NCBI RefSeq assembly: GCF_009877435.1
Contig: NZ_WXEX01000005.1
Location: 1 to 64,000 of the forward strand
Source: Heliomicrobium gestii
GTDB taxonomy: Bacteria; Bacillota; Desulfitobacteriia; Heliobacteriales; Heliobacteriaceae
Length of the DNA: 64,000 nt
Direction of reading: 5' to 3'
The notes beneath the pieces were generated by a model, which had not been told where the DNA came from, searched no databases, and worked only from the letters and a program-made list of their open reading frames with translations. A program made the translations under genes and the position numbers. Of the stretch, positions 18,183 through 25,433 are shown in pieces; position 1 is the stretch's first letter, and the number at the start of each line of letters is the position of its first letter.

Positions 18183-19269
18183 GTTGAATCTGTGCTCTCC
18201 TCGCAATATTTATACTTACATCCCCGCTTAAAGAAGAATCGTCAAAAACATTACAAATTCCCGCAACATCATCCAGTGTCAATATATTGTCTTTAAAATT
18301 ATTCGCATCGATATAATATGAAATGTATGATTTATTTGTACTAAACATTGTTTTAGAGTAAGTACCTGCATTATTAATAGGCACCTTCTCCTCGTTAAAA
18401 TCCATTAGCATTTTATATTCTTCGCCAAATAACAATACACGACCTAATTTCCTATTGCCTTCAAGTCTTTCTTTAACCTGTTTATAATAGGCTAACATTT
18501 TAGCACAAATATCTATGTGAAAAGAAGTTGCCTTTACCTCTCCTATGGGTTTTTGCTCTCCATTAATACAAACACAAACTCCCTGTGGATTCATTAGGGT
18601 ATTCGGAGAAAAATCAACAGAAACTTTTATATCTAGCATATTATCAGAATTAATTGCATACTGTTCTAATCCTTTATCTTTTAAATATTGTATAAGCTCA
18701 TCGTTCAGCATTTTTTCACTTTCTAAAATTCTAAGCGTTAATAGTAAGGCCCTAGCCCCGTTAGTCCAGGTATCTAAATCTTGTTCTTTTTTTCCACCTA
18801 GAAGAATCATCAACCCGTCCCCAGTAATAGAATGTATATGAGCTTGATAATACCGACTAACTTTAATCCATGTTGAAATAGCTCTTTGCTTAAGTGCAGC
18901 TATCTCCTCTATAGTTTCATAACCGGGATCTTCTGCAAACAATGCTCTTTTACTAAAATTACGCAAATCTATGTATACAACGCACAAAGGAACATTTTTT
19001 TCATTGACTGTTTCAAAATCTTCTTGTTTTGTTACCAGTGATAATAATAAGTCGTAATCTTCATGTCCACCTATTTTAAATTCCTCTGTCATTTCAGAAT
19101 TTATAATCCCAGTTATAAATCTTTGATCTTCAGTGTTAATTGCAACTTGTTCAAAAATACTTTTTGTGATAGTAGTATTTGGATAAATTATGTATAGTGG
19201 GTTTATTCTTTTTCTATATCTTTCAATTTTTCTAGAAACATCCATATATTTACTGGCCCTCACGAACAT
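18172..19269 (-). CDS. Class III nucleotide cyclase, PycC-like
   Basis: A 365-residue soluble protein. The central region has class III adenylate/guanylate-cyclase hallmarks: VVYIDLRNFS with metal-binding Asp101, and HSITGDGLMILLGG with Asp151. In Pycsar systems such stand-alone cyclases make cCMP or cUMP on phage infection. The gene is first in a four-gene operon with conjugation genes and a Pycsar-type TM effector. No CD-NTase-like Gly-Ser/DxD fold is visible, so this is not an ordinary CBASS synthase. ATG 19269 follows GGGAGAAGG. The protein ends QIQHGE. Its C-terminus is the natural candidate target for the downstream E2-E1. Confidence 0.75.
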   Translation of the reverse strand: MFVRASKYMDVSRKIERYRKRINPLYIIYPNTTITKSIFEQVAINTEDQRFITGIINSEMTEEFKIGGHEDYDLLLSLVTKQEDFETVNEKNVPLCVVYIDLRNFSKRALFAEDPGYETIEEIAALKQRAISTWIKVSRYYQAHIHSITGDGLMILLGGKKEQDLDTWTNGARALLLTLRILESEKMLNDELIQYLKDKGLEQYAINSDNMLDIKVSVDFSPNTLMNPQGVCVCINGEQKPIGEVKATSFHIDICAKMLAYYKQVKERLEGNRKLGRVLLFGEEYKMLMDFNEEKVPINNAGTYSKTMFSTNKSYISYYIDANNFKDNILTLDDVAGICNVFDDSSLSGDVSINIARRAQIQHGE

Positions 19270-19298
19270 CCTTCTCCCTTCATTTTCTGTTTATATTT

Positions 19299-19304
19299 AT
19301 TATA
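19299..19304 (-). promoter_or_regulatory. Candidate -10 element of the AT-rich operon
   Basis: A perfect TATAAT on the minus strand, 30 bases upstream of the cyclase start. No good -35 element is visible at 16-18 bases, and the surrounding AT richness raises the chance of coincidence. Confidence 0.3.
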
Positions 19305-19385
19305 CGTTTTATTATCTTACAAGTTGCATAATTAAGTGATTACCCCTATTTCAATTATCCGGCAGAAACCAATACGAAATCGGGT

Positions 19386-21860
19386 TCACGAAGATGTAAC
19401 ACCACCCTCCTCCCTCTTCACCACCGCACAAGCCACCCCCAGAATCCGGGCTTGGTCGCTGTTGATCGGGATGGGCTCATACTTCTCATTTTCCGGCATC
19501 AGCAGCACCGTGTGCCCCATCTTGACAAACCGTTTCAGCGTAGCATCGTCGTCGAGGGATACGGCGACGATGTCGCGGTTGTTGGCGCTGTCCTGTTTGC
19601 GGATCACCACATAGTCGCCATCATCAATGTTGGCGTCGATCATGCTGTCGCCTCTCACCTTCAGCATGAAGAATTCCTCCGTGGCGCTGAACCACTCGGC
19701 TGGCAGGTGAAACTGGTCTTCGATGACATCGTTCATGTGCACCGGCTGACCGGCGGCGATGTTACCGTACAGGATGAGGGGCTTTGTCTCGCTGGCCGGG
19801 TAGAATTTGCGCTCCTGTTTGTCGGTGATCTCCACTTCGCTTTTGTTGGTGATGTCCCGCTCGATGCGGCGCTCCGCGCCGTGTTTCAGATCGACGTAGC
19901 GGAAGCTCTCCAGGGTGTTCGGCAGCATGTGGGTGTCGAAGGCGGGGATGTCGTCAATGACCGCAAAGTCGCTGTCGATGACGATGATCTCTCTGCCGTT
20001 GGTGACGACGCCGTAGCTGCAGTGTTTCTCGTTGCTCATGTAGCTTTTAAGCTGGGCAAGGCCGTTTTGCAGGTCGACGCCATAGGCCTTGACCTCCACA
20101 AAGATCAAGGGCGTCGCGGCGGCTTTCTTTCCATAGACACAGACGGCGATGTCGACGGCGCCGACGCGGGAAAAGGCGTTTACCGGGTATTCCACTTCTA
20201 CGAGCTTGGCGGGGTATTTGTAGGACTGGATCAGTTCCTGGAGAAACCACTGGCGCACCTTTTCTTCGTTGGCGTAGAGGTTGCTGAGCTTGTCCTGGAA
20301 CTGGTAGTCTTCCAGGGGCACGGGATAGAAACTACGCGCCTGTTTGCGGGCGCAGAGGGTGCGCAGTTTAGGGTCGATGTCCCGGATGAAAGGCGAGGGG
20401 CTCCCGCTCGATGTGAGGTAGAGCAGTTCGTTGGCCCGCGTCATGCCGACGTACAACAGCTTCCGGTCTCTCGTGATCTCGACTTGCTGCTCTTCCGGCT
20501 CCTGGTAGCTGAGCCGGGGAATGATGCCCTCATTCAGACCGACGATAAAGACAGCCTTAAACTCCAGCCCCTTGATCGAGTGGATCGTGAGCAGTTTGAC
20601 GGAGTTTTCTTCAAAGTCGAGTTCCTTGTTGTCAAAGAGGGTGGCCGTCAGCCCTTGCTGGTCAAAATAGTCCTTCATCGCCGCCAACTGGTTCCGGTTC
20701 TTGGCGATGACGGCGATCTCTTTCCGTTCGTACTGCTGCAAGAGGTGGTTTTGGATCTCCTCGACAACATAGGCGGCTTCCTGCTTCGCCGTCGGAAAGG
20801 CGCGGTAGACGGGGTAGCGGCCTTGCCGGTCGATCAAGGAGGGCGCGACAAAGTTCTCGTCTTCCATGATCACGGGGTCGCACTGGATCAGGCTGTAGGC
20901 GGCCTGGGAGATCTGGGTCGTCGTCCGGTAGTTTTTGCTCAAGGAGGCGCTTTTGCCGGTCATGTCATAGCCGATGCTGGCGAAGGACCGCCCTTTGACG
21001 AGCCACGAGTGACCGTAGATGCTCTGGGCCGTGTCATAGACGAACATGAGGTTGGAGTAGTCCTTTTGCCGGTATAAGAGGGAGATGAACTCCAGTTGAA
21101 CCCGCGTTAGGTCCTGGCTCTCGTCGATGATGATGTGGGTGTAGGTCTTGTCCACGCCGGTCTTGGCCTCCTGTAAGGCCAGGATGGAGGCGTCCTTCAG
21201 ATCGATCAAGCCCTTGTCAGCCAGTTTCTTGTTCAGCAGGAGCATCAGTTCAAATATGGCTTGCCGGGTGGGCGAGTTTTTTTGCAGTTTCTGCGGGCCG
21301 CTGTCGGCGCTGTTTTTGTTCATCCGGCCGAGCCGGTCGGCGTTTTGGTACTCTTCCAGTTCCATGTAGTTGCAGGCCTTGATCCAGTTGATTTCATCGA
21401 GCAAAAAGGCGGAGAATTTCTGTTCCAGGATGGCTACGTCCGGAAAGGCCGCCTTCAGTTCGAAGATGCCGTTCTGGATGAGCTGATATTTGAGCTGGTT
21501 GTCCGTGGTAGTGTTCAGGTGCATCCGGTGCTTCGTCTTGTATTTGAGGAAATATTGAAAGATCAGCCGGTCGACCGTCTCGATCGCCACTCTGTCTTTT
21601 CCGGACGCCATCAGGCTGGCAAAGTCCATCTTCTCTTGGTCATCGATCTTTTCGTACTGGTATTTGATGTACTTGGACAGGGTCTTGTTGAAGGTGAGCA
21701 TCAGGATGGCGTCGTCTTCATAGACACAGTAGTGATTCAGGAGAAAGGGGATGCGGCAGATGGCCACCGTCGTCTTGCCCGAACCGGCGACGCCTTTGAC
21801 GAGGGTATGACCGGACGGTTTGGCCGTGATGATCTTTCGTTGTTCAATATTGAGCTGCAT
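19386..21860 (-). CDS. UvrD-like helicase fused to a restriction-type nuclease and a LexA-like S24 peptidase
   Basis: An 824-residue multidomain protein. Residues 1-500 are a superfamily 1 helicase: Walker A GVAGSGKTT (23-31), Walker B IIIDESQD (243-250), and GMTRANELLYL near 475. Residues about 530-640 look like a PD-(D/E)XK nuclease of the HsdR N-terminal type (GAVDIAV then FVEVKAYG). The C-terminal 130 residues are S24: cleavage dipeptide Ala703-Gly704 in NIAAGQP, Ser739 in RGDSMID and Lys776 in ATLKRF. The parts suggest a DNA-processing protein that cleaves itself upon DNA damage. ATG 21860 follows AGGAGG. No SOS box was recognised upstream. Confidence 0.8.
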   Translation of the reverse strand: MQLNIEQRKIITAKPSGHTLVKGVAGSGKTTVAICRIPFLLNHYCVYEDDAILMLTFNKTLSKYIKYQYEKIDDQEKMDFASLMASGKDRVAIETVDRLIFQYFLKYKTKHRMHLNTTTDNQLKYQLIQNGIFELKAAFPDVAILEQKFSAFLLDEINWIKACNYMELEEYQNADRLGRMNKNSADSGPQKLQKNSPTRQAIFELMLLLNKKLADKGLIDLKDASILALQEAKTGVDKTYTHIIIDESQDLTRVQLEFISLLYRQKDYSNLMFVYDTAQSIYGHSWLVKGRSFASIGYDMTGKSASLSKNYRTTTQISQAAYSLIQCDPVIMEDENFVAPSLIDRQGRYPVYRAFPTAKQEAAYVVEEIQNHLLQQYERKEIAVIAKNRNQLAAMKDYFDQQGLTATLFDNKELDFEENSVKLLTIHSIKGLEFKAVFIVGLNEGIIPRLSYQEPEEQQVEITRDRKLLYVGMTRANELLYLTSSGSPSPFIRDIDPKLRTLCARKQARSFYPVPLEDYQFQDKLSNLYANEEKVRQWFLQELIQSYKYPAKLVEVEYPVNAFSRVGAVDIAVCVYGKKAAATPLIFVEVKAYGVDLQNGLAQLKSYMSNEKHCSYGVVTNGREIIVIDSDFAVIDDIPAFDTHMLPNTLESFRYVDLKHGAERRIERDITNKSEVEITDKQERKFYPASETKPLILYGNIAAGQPVHMNDVIEDQFHLPAEWFSATEEFFMLKVRGDSMIDANIDDGDYVVIRKQDSANNRDIVAVSLDDDATLKRFVKMGHTVLLMPENEKYEPIPINSDQARILGVACAVVKREEGGVTSS

Positions 21861-21993
21861 TGAGTTTCCTCCTGCCGATGGGTATACCGCATATCTGGTA
21901 AACCGCTTGCTTCATGTAGAGTGATATTTTGACAAATTACATGTAATTCCTCCAGGTTTCACAGATAATTGTTGTTTGCTTCACGTTGCTATG

Positions 21994-22035
21994 AAAACAC
22001 CCGCCTTTTCTTTCGTTTGAAAAGGCGGGTGTTTT
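21994..22035. terminator. Long symmetric hairpin terminator
   Basis: A 17-bp perfect stem: AAAACACCCGCCTTTTC (21994-22010) pairs with GAAAAGGCGGGTGTTTT (22019-22035). A-tracts and T-tracts on both sides make it usable in both directions. Confidence 0.75.
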
Positions 22036-22160
22036 ACTCTCTGCTTCTTCCAAGGGGAGCACAATTTTTCGTTGTTCAAAGACATGGATGACCGCTCTTG
22101 GTGGGCGCCGATTCCGGTTGAGGATTACGCTGTCGCCGCTCGGAACGAATCCCAGCAAAT

Positions 22161-22204
22161 AACGGGCATTTACCGAAGGCAACCCCTTCGATAAATGCCC
22201 GTTT
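22161..22204. terminator. Second long hairpin terminator
   Basis: AACGGGCATTTA plus CGAAGG (22161-22179) pairs with CCTTCG plus TAAATGCCCGTT (22185-22203) with one mismatch, followed on the plus strand by TTTT. On the minus strand it could end the transcript of the 22360-22743 gene. Confidence 0.65.
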
Positions 22205-22359
22205 TCTCGTACTTTTTCATCCGTTCAAACTTGCTTCGGCAGCCAGACATAAAAGAGGCTCCCTTCCTCCTCACCTCACGGCTCCCGACACGAATCGTGC
22301 CATCATGGCACTCTCGACGATGGCCCTGCTGATCGCCAGACTCAAAGCCAGCGCCGCCG

Positions 22360-22743
22360 TTATGACCTTGCCCCTTCGGCTTTTTGGGGAAAAGCGCTGG
22401 TGATCGCTTTAACTTCCGGCGAATCCAAGAACCGCTCACAAAAGTCCACGAACTTGCCTTCCGCTTTACAGCATCGAACAAGTTGGATAATACCATTCTT
22501 ATGGCCAGAGAATTTTGTATTGAAATCCTCTATCAACTGCTGAAAATTCATGTTGGTTCTTTTTGCCACGATGATCATATCCATCATTTCGTCTAGTTCT
22601 TGAAAGGTTATCCCAACAGATAGTGCGTAAACAAAACTGTCTCTATATCCAATTTTCTCGCTTATAATAGCCAGTACTTTTCCTACCATAAAAATCTGTC
22701 CATTTATCTCTTCAAGCTTTTTTTCAAGTTCATCATTGTCCAT
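22360..22743 (-). CDS. Hypothetical helical protein
   Basis: I do not recognise this 127-residue protein. It is mainly helical and starts with an acidic/basic heptad-like stretch (DNDELEKKLEEINGQ). No membrane span is evident. Cysteines cluster near residues 90-103 (RCCKAEGKFVDFCERF). ATG 22743 follows GGGGAG with nine-base spacing. The ribosome binding site and start region are duplicated immediately upstream (22741-22779), creating a tiny overlapping leader frame. Base composition is less GC-rich than the core genes. Confidence 0.55.
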   Translation of the reverse strand: MDNDELEKKLEEINGQIFMVGKVLAIISEKIGYRDSFVYALSVGITFQELDEMMDMIIVAKRTNMNFQQLIEDFNTKFSGHKNGIIQLVRCCKAEGKFVDFCERFLDSPEVKAITSAFPQKAEGARS

Positions 22744-22779
22744 TCGCTCTTGCTCCCCTGTTCATTCGCTCTTGCTCCC
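22741..22779. repeat. Tandem duplication of a ribosome binding site plus start codon
   Basis: The 17-base string CATTCGCTCTTGCTCCC occurs at 22741-22757 and again at 22763-22779. On the minus strand each copy reads SD-spacer-ATG. The upstream copy opens a 10-codon frame whose stop overlaps the start region of the 22743 gene. Confidence 0.8.
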
Positions 22780-22869
22780 TGCATTTATGATGGCCCTGCC
22801 TATTTAAGTTCCATACTCGCCTTTTATGCCAAATGTCTATCAGACAAAATCACCGAAGGGTCGTGACGC

Positions 22870-23775
22870 TTAATCAGGCATTCCCTTCTGCGGAATCTCG
22901 ACCAGGAAATGCACCATCTGATCCTGTTGACGCACCGATATCCGTCCGTTGTGCCGGTTGACGATCTTTTTGACGAGCGCCAATCCGACGCCGGAGATCT
23001 CCTTCTTCCGCGTCGAGAAGCCATAGTCAAAGATCTTGTCGATGACTTCTTCATCGATGAAGCCGTAGTTGCTGATGCGGATCCGGTGCCAGCCCGCCTC
23101 GATGGCGCACTCGATTTCGATGATCCGCTTTTCCTCCTCATAACCGACGACCTCTTCCAGGGCGTTTTGCAGGAGGTTTCCGAAGACACAGACGGCGTCT
23201 GCCGGGGATAGGGGGAGGTGGGTCAGATCGTCCTGGATGTCCAAGCGAAAGGCGACGGTGTCACCGATATCGCCCGTCATCTTGTTGACCACGATGGCGC
23301 TGATCTCGGGGCGGTTGATCTTGGTGACGTTCATGCTCTGGCGAAAGCGGATGTTGTAGCTGCGGATATACTCCAAGGCCATTTCCGGTTTGTTCAGTTG
23401 GACAAACCCGTAGATCACCGACAGTTGATTGAGAAACTCATGCTGGTTGTTGCGGTAGATCGTGACCGTTCGTTTGGCCGAGTCCAACTGCTGGTTTTGT
23501 TCCATCGTCTCGATGAGGATCCGCTGCAGCCGTTGCGTCTTCACGATCAGATACAACAAACCGGCCAGCGCGATCACGATCACGAGGGGGATATACTTGG
23601 TTATCTCCGGAAGGGGGCGAGCGCCGTTGATCGGGCCGACGCCCGCATCAAAGGCAAAAATAAAGACGATCAGAAAGAGCATGAAGGCGACATAGAGGAG
23701 GATGCTGCGCAGCAGCCCCTCCAGTTCCTTTTTCCGTTTATTCAGTTCGGAATCGTTTTCTTGCATATCGGACAC
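22870..23775 (-). CDS. Sensor histidine kinase with Spo0B-like dimerisation helix
   Basis: A roughly 301-residue membrane kinase. Two membrane helices lie at about residues 22-45 and 60-77. A coiled segment leads to IYRNNQHEFLNQLSVIYGFVQ, where His in QHEFLNQL is the Spo0B/AgrC-type phosphorylation site. The ATPase domain follows with FGNLLQNALEE (N box) and GVGLALVKKIVNRHNG (G box). GTG 23775 is chosen because GGGG precedes it by nine bases, though ATG 23766 is also possible. It overlaps the upstream membrane-protein gene. No response regulator lies in the window, so the output is unknown. Confidence 0.8.
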   Translation of the reverse strand: MSDMQENDSELNKRKKELEGLLRSILLYVAFMLFLIVFIFAFDAGVGPINGARPLPEITKYIPLVIVIALAGLLYLIVKTQRLQRILIETMEQNQQLDSAKRTVTIYRNNQHEFLNQLSVIYGFVQLNKPEMALEYIRSYNIRFRQSMNVTKINRPEISAIVVNKMTGDIGDTVAFRLDIQDDLTHLPLSPADAVCVFGNLLQNALEEVVGYEEEKRIIEIECAIEAGWHRIRISNYGFIDEEVIDKIFDYGFSTRKKEISGVGLALVKKIVNRHNGRISVRQQDQMVHFLVEIPQKGMPD

Positions 23776-24202
23776 TGTAACTAACCCCAATCAACAGTAT
23801 GGTGGAGGTCCACCCATACAACATATTCATCCCGTCATCTTGAATAAAGGAGGGATTTTGCATCAGTTTGGAAAAGACGGGATACGTGAGATACTGCACC
23901 GCGATCAGAAAGATCATGCCGATCAACGATGCCAGCAACGCCTTGGATGGGGCCAGTTTCAATATGACTCTGCCAAAAAGGGTCGACGACAACAACACGA
24001 CAAAGACATGAAGGCCGAAGCCGTACTGATCCAACGTATGGCGGGAGATTTCGACAAAGACGGACGTTGGGATAGCGAAAAAAAGCAGGCTTTTCAGCGG
24101 AACGTCTTCTTCTTTGAGAACCGCCAATCCCATATGAAACATGACAGCCACTTCGAATATGAGGTATCCAAAAAGATACACTATTGTTTTAACGTGGATC
24201 AC
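23738..24202 (-). CDS. Membrane protein coupled to the histidine kinase
   Basis: A 154-residue protein with about five hydrophobic helices and few polar loops. Its gene overlaps the kinase gene, so the two products probably work together, perhaps as the sensing part of the kinase. I do not recognise a family, and similarity to AgrB-type peptidases is not convincing because the His/Cys pair is missing. GTG 24202 follows a weak GGGG-containing site. The AT-rich stretch at 24205-24250 upstream would hold its promoter. Confidence 0.6.
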   Translation of the reverse strand: MIHVKTIVYLFGYLIFEVAVMFHMGLAVLKEEDVPLKSLLFFAIPTSVFVEISRHTLDQYGFGLHVFVVLLSSTLFGRVILKLAPSKALLASLIGMIFLIAVQYLTYPVFSKLMQNPSFIQDDGMNMLYGWTSTILLIGVSYSVRYARKRFRTE

Positions 24203-24399
24203 CCCGTTTCTTTTTATAATTATATAATATTTAGACTAGTATATTAAGTTATTTTTCTCTCAATTTTTCTGGATCTGTTTCCCGCCCTCCGATTCTGATC
24301 ATACCAAACGCGCCAGGTGATGCTCCACTGAACCGACAAAAGGGGACATCTTTTTAACGCTCAAATCCGGCTGTTTACCGCTTTCTGTATATTGCATAA

Positions 24400-24428
24400 T
24401 TGACGCTATTTCCAGCGCTTGGTACGAT
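24400..24428 (+). promoter_or_regulatory. Sigma-A-type promoter of the repeat-peptide gene
   Basis: TTGACG (24400-24405) and TACGAT (24423-24428) with an ideal 17-base spacer, ending 45 bases before the start codon at 24474. Confidence 0.6.
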
Positions 24429-24473
24429 CTAGTCGTCCCATATTACAATAAAAAATGGAAAGGGGCGCACATC

Positions 24474-25418
24474 GTGAGCGACAAATCCGCCTCTATCGGA
24501 AACATCACCACTTCTGTCGGCGAGAGTTTCCACGTTGTCCTTGACGTAATGGGTGGAACGGGGTACTGCTGGTCTCTGGCGCACATGCCCGAGTGTGTCA
24601 ATCTTCTGGACATCTGTCATGAAAAGTCCAATTCCCTGCAATGCGGCTCCAGTGAACGGCAGATCTTTACCTTTGTCGCCCTCAGCCCCTGCCAGGATTT
24701 TCTCAAATTCAACTTGATCCGTCCCTGGGAACCCCTGAATGCGGCCCAAAAGCAAACCTTGGCGCTGATCATCACGGAACCGGAAAAGACGGAGGCCGAT
24801 GAATTGGAAGAGACGATGGGCCAAGGCAAGTTTGCCGGCGCCACGTCAGCACCGGCGAGATCGCCGATCACCGTTCTTTATATGGCGCCCTTCCAACAGG
24901 CCGGCGATGGGGACGGTTCAAAAATTGTCTGCATGTACATGGCGCCCATTCAACGGCCTTCTCTGATGATTCCGCCCTATATGGCGCCTGCCGGCGGGCG
25001 GAAATACGCCGCCCCGCAGGTAGAAAAATACGCTGCCCCCCAAGTGGAGAAGTACGCCGCTCCCACCTGTGAGATGGTCGACGGCGTCTACAAGTACGCC
25101 GCCCCCTCCTGCGAAAAGGTCGACGGCGTCTACAAGTACGCCGCACCCTCCTGCGAGATGGTCGACGGCGTCTACAAGTACGCCGCCCCCTCCTGCGAGA
25201 TAGTCGACGGTGTCTACAAGTACGCCGCTCCCACCTGTGAAATGGTCGACGGCGTCTACAAGTACGCCGCACCCTCCTGCGAAAAGGTCGACGGCGTCTA
25301 CAAGTACGCCGCACCCTCCTGTGAAATGGTGCATGGCGTCCTCAAGTACGCCGCTCCGCCCGTTGCCGATTACATGGCCCCCTCCTGTGAAAAGGACGCG
25401 CCCAAAACGGAAGAATAA
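24474..25418 (+). CDS. Repeat-bearing peptide precursor with chagasin-like N-terminal domain
   Basis: A 314-residue protein with no signal peptide. Residues about 8-102 look like a chagasin/I42 inhibitor-type beta domain (TSVGESFHVVLDV, then GTGYCWSL). After a linker come Y-M-A-P motifs (three, about 137-170). A tandem array of seven 14-residue units follows (consensus KYAAPSCEMVDGVY), flanked by further KYAAP copies, for fourteen Y-[AM]-A-P motifs in all. The next gene encodes a radical SAM-SPASM protein 15 bases downstream. The layout suggests a ribosomally made peptide whose repeats are enzymatically modified. GTG 24474 follows AAGGGG. The modification and activity are unknown. Confidence 0.7.
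   Translation: MSDKSASIGNITTSVGESFHVVLDVMGGTGYCWSLAHMPECVNLLDICHEKSNSLQCGSSERQIFTFVALSPCQDFLKFNLIRPWEPLNAAQKQTLALIITEPEKTEADELEETMGQGKFAGATSAPARSPITVLYMAPFQQAGDGDGSKIVCMYMAPIQRPSLMIPPYMAPAGGRKYAAPQVEKYAAPQVEKYAAPTCEMVDGVYKYAAPSCEKVDGVYKYAAPSCEMVDGVYKYAAPSCEIVDGVYKYAAPTCEMVDGVYKYAAPSCEKVDGVYKYAAPSCEMVHGVLKYAAPPVADYMAPSCEKDAPKTEE
25050..25343 (+). repeat. Seven in-frame 42-bp tandem repeats
   Basis: Each 42-base unit encodes KYAAP[ST]CE[MKI]VDGVY. The last unit ends VHGVL. Variation between units falls mostly at residues 6 and 9. The Cys at unit position 7 is invariant in all seven copies. Confidence 0.95.
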
Positions 25419-25433
25419 CCGGAGGTAGAAACA

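Larger units (their letters stand above)
21861..22359. other. Intergenic region with two long inverted repeats
   Basis: About 500 bases with no gene I can support. An open frame at 21937-22182 runs through a terminator stem and has no ribosome binding site. The region holds two long perfect or near-perfect hairpins (21994-22035 and 22161-22204) and presumably the promoter of the helicase gene. Confidence 0.5.

Noticed and set aside
18172-19269. Cyclase read as a diguanylate cyclase or CD-NTase
   Set aside because: No GG(D/E)EF motif and no CD-NTase active-site pattern. The DLRNFS and TGDGLMILLG pair fits class III cyclases.
21937-22182. 81-codon frame
   Set aside because: It runs through a 17-bp terminator stem, lacks a ribosome binding site, and shows no convincing protein pattern.
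25050-25343. Regular repeats that could be taken for a CRISPR array
   Set aside because: Units are contiguous 42-base copies in frame with no variable spacers.
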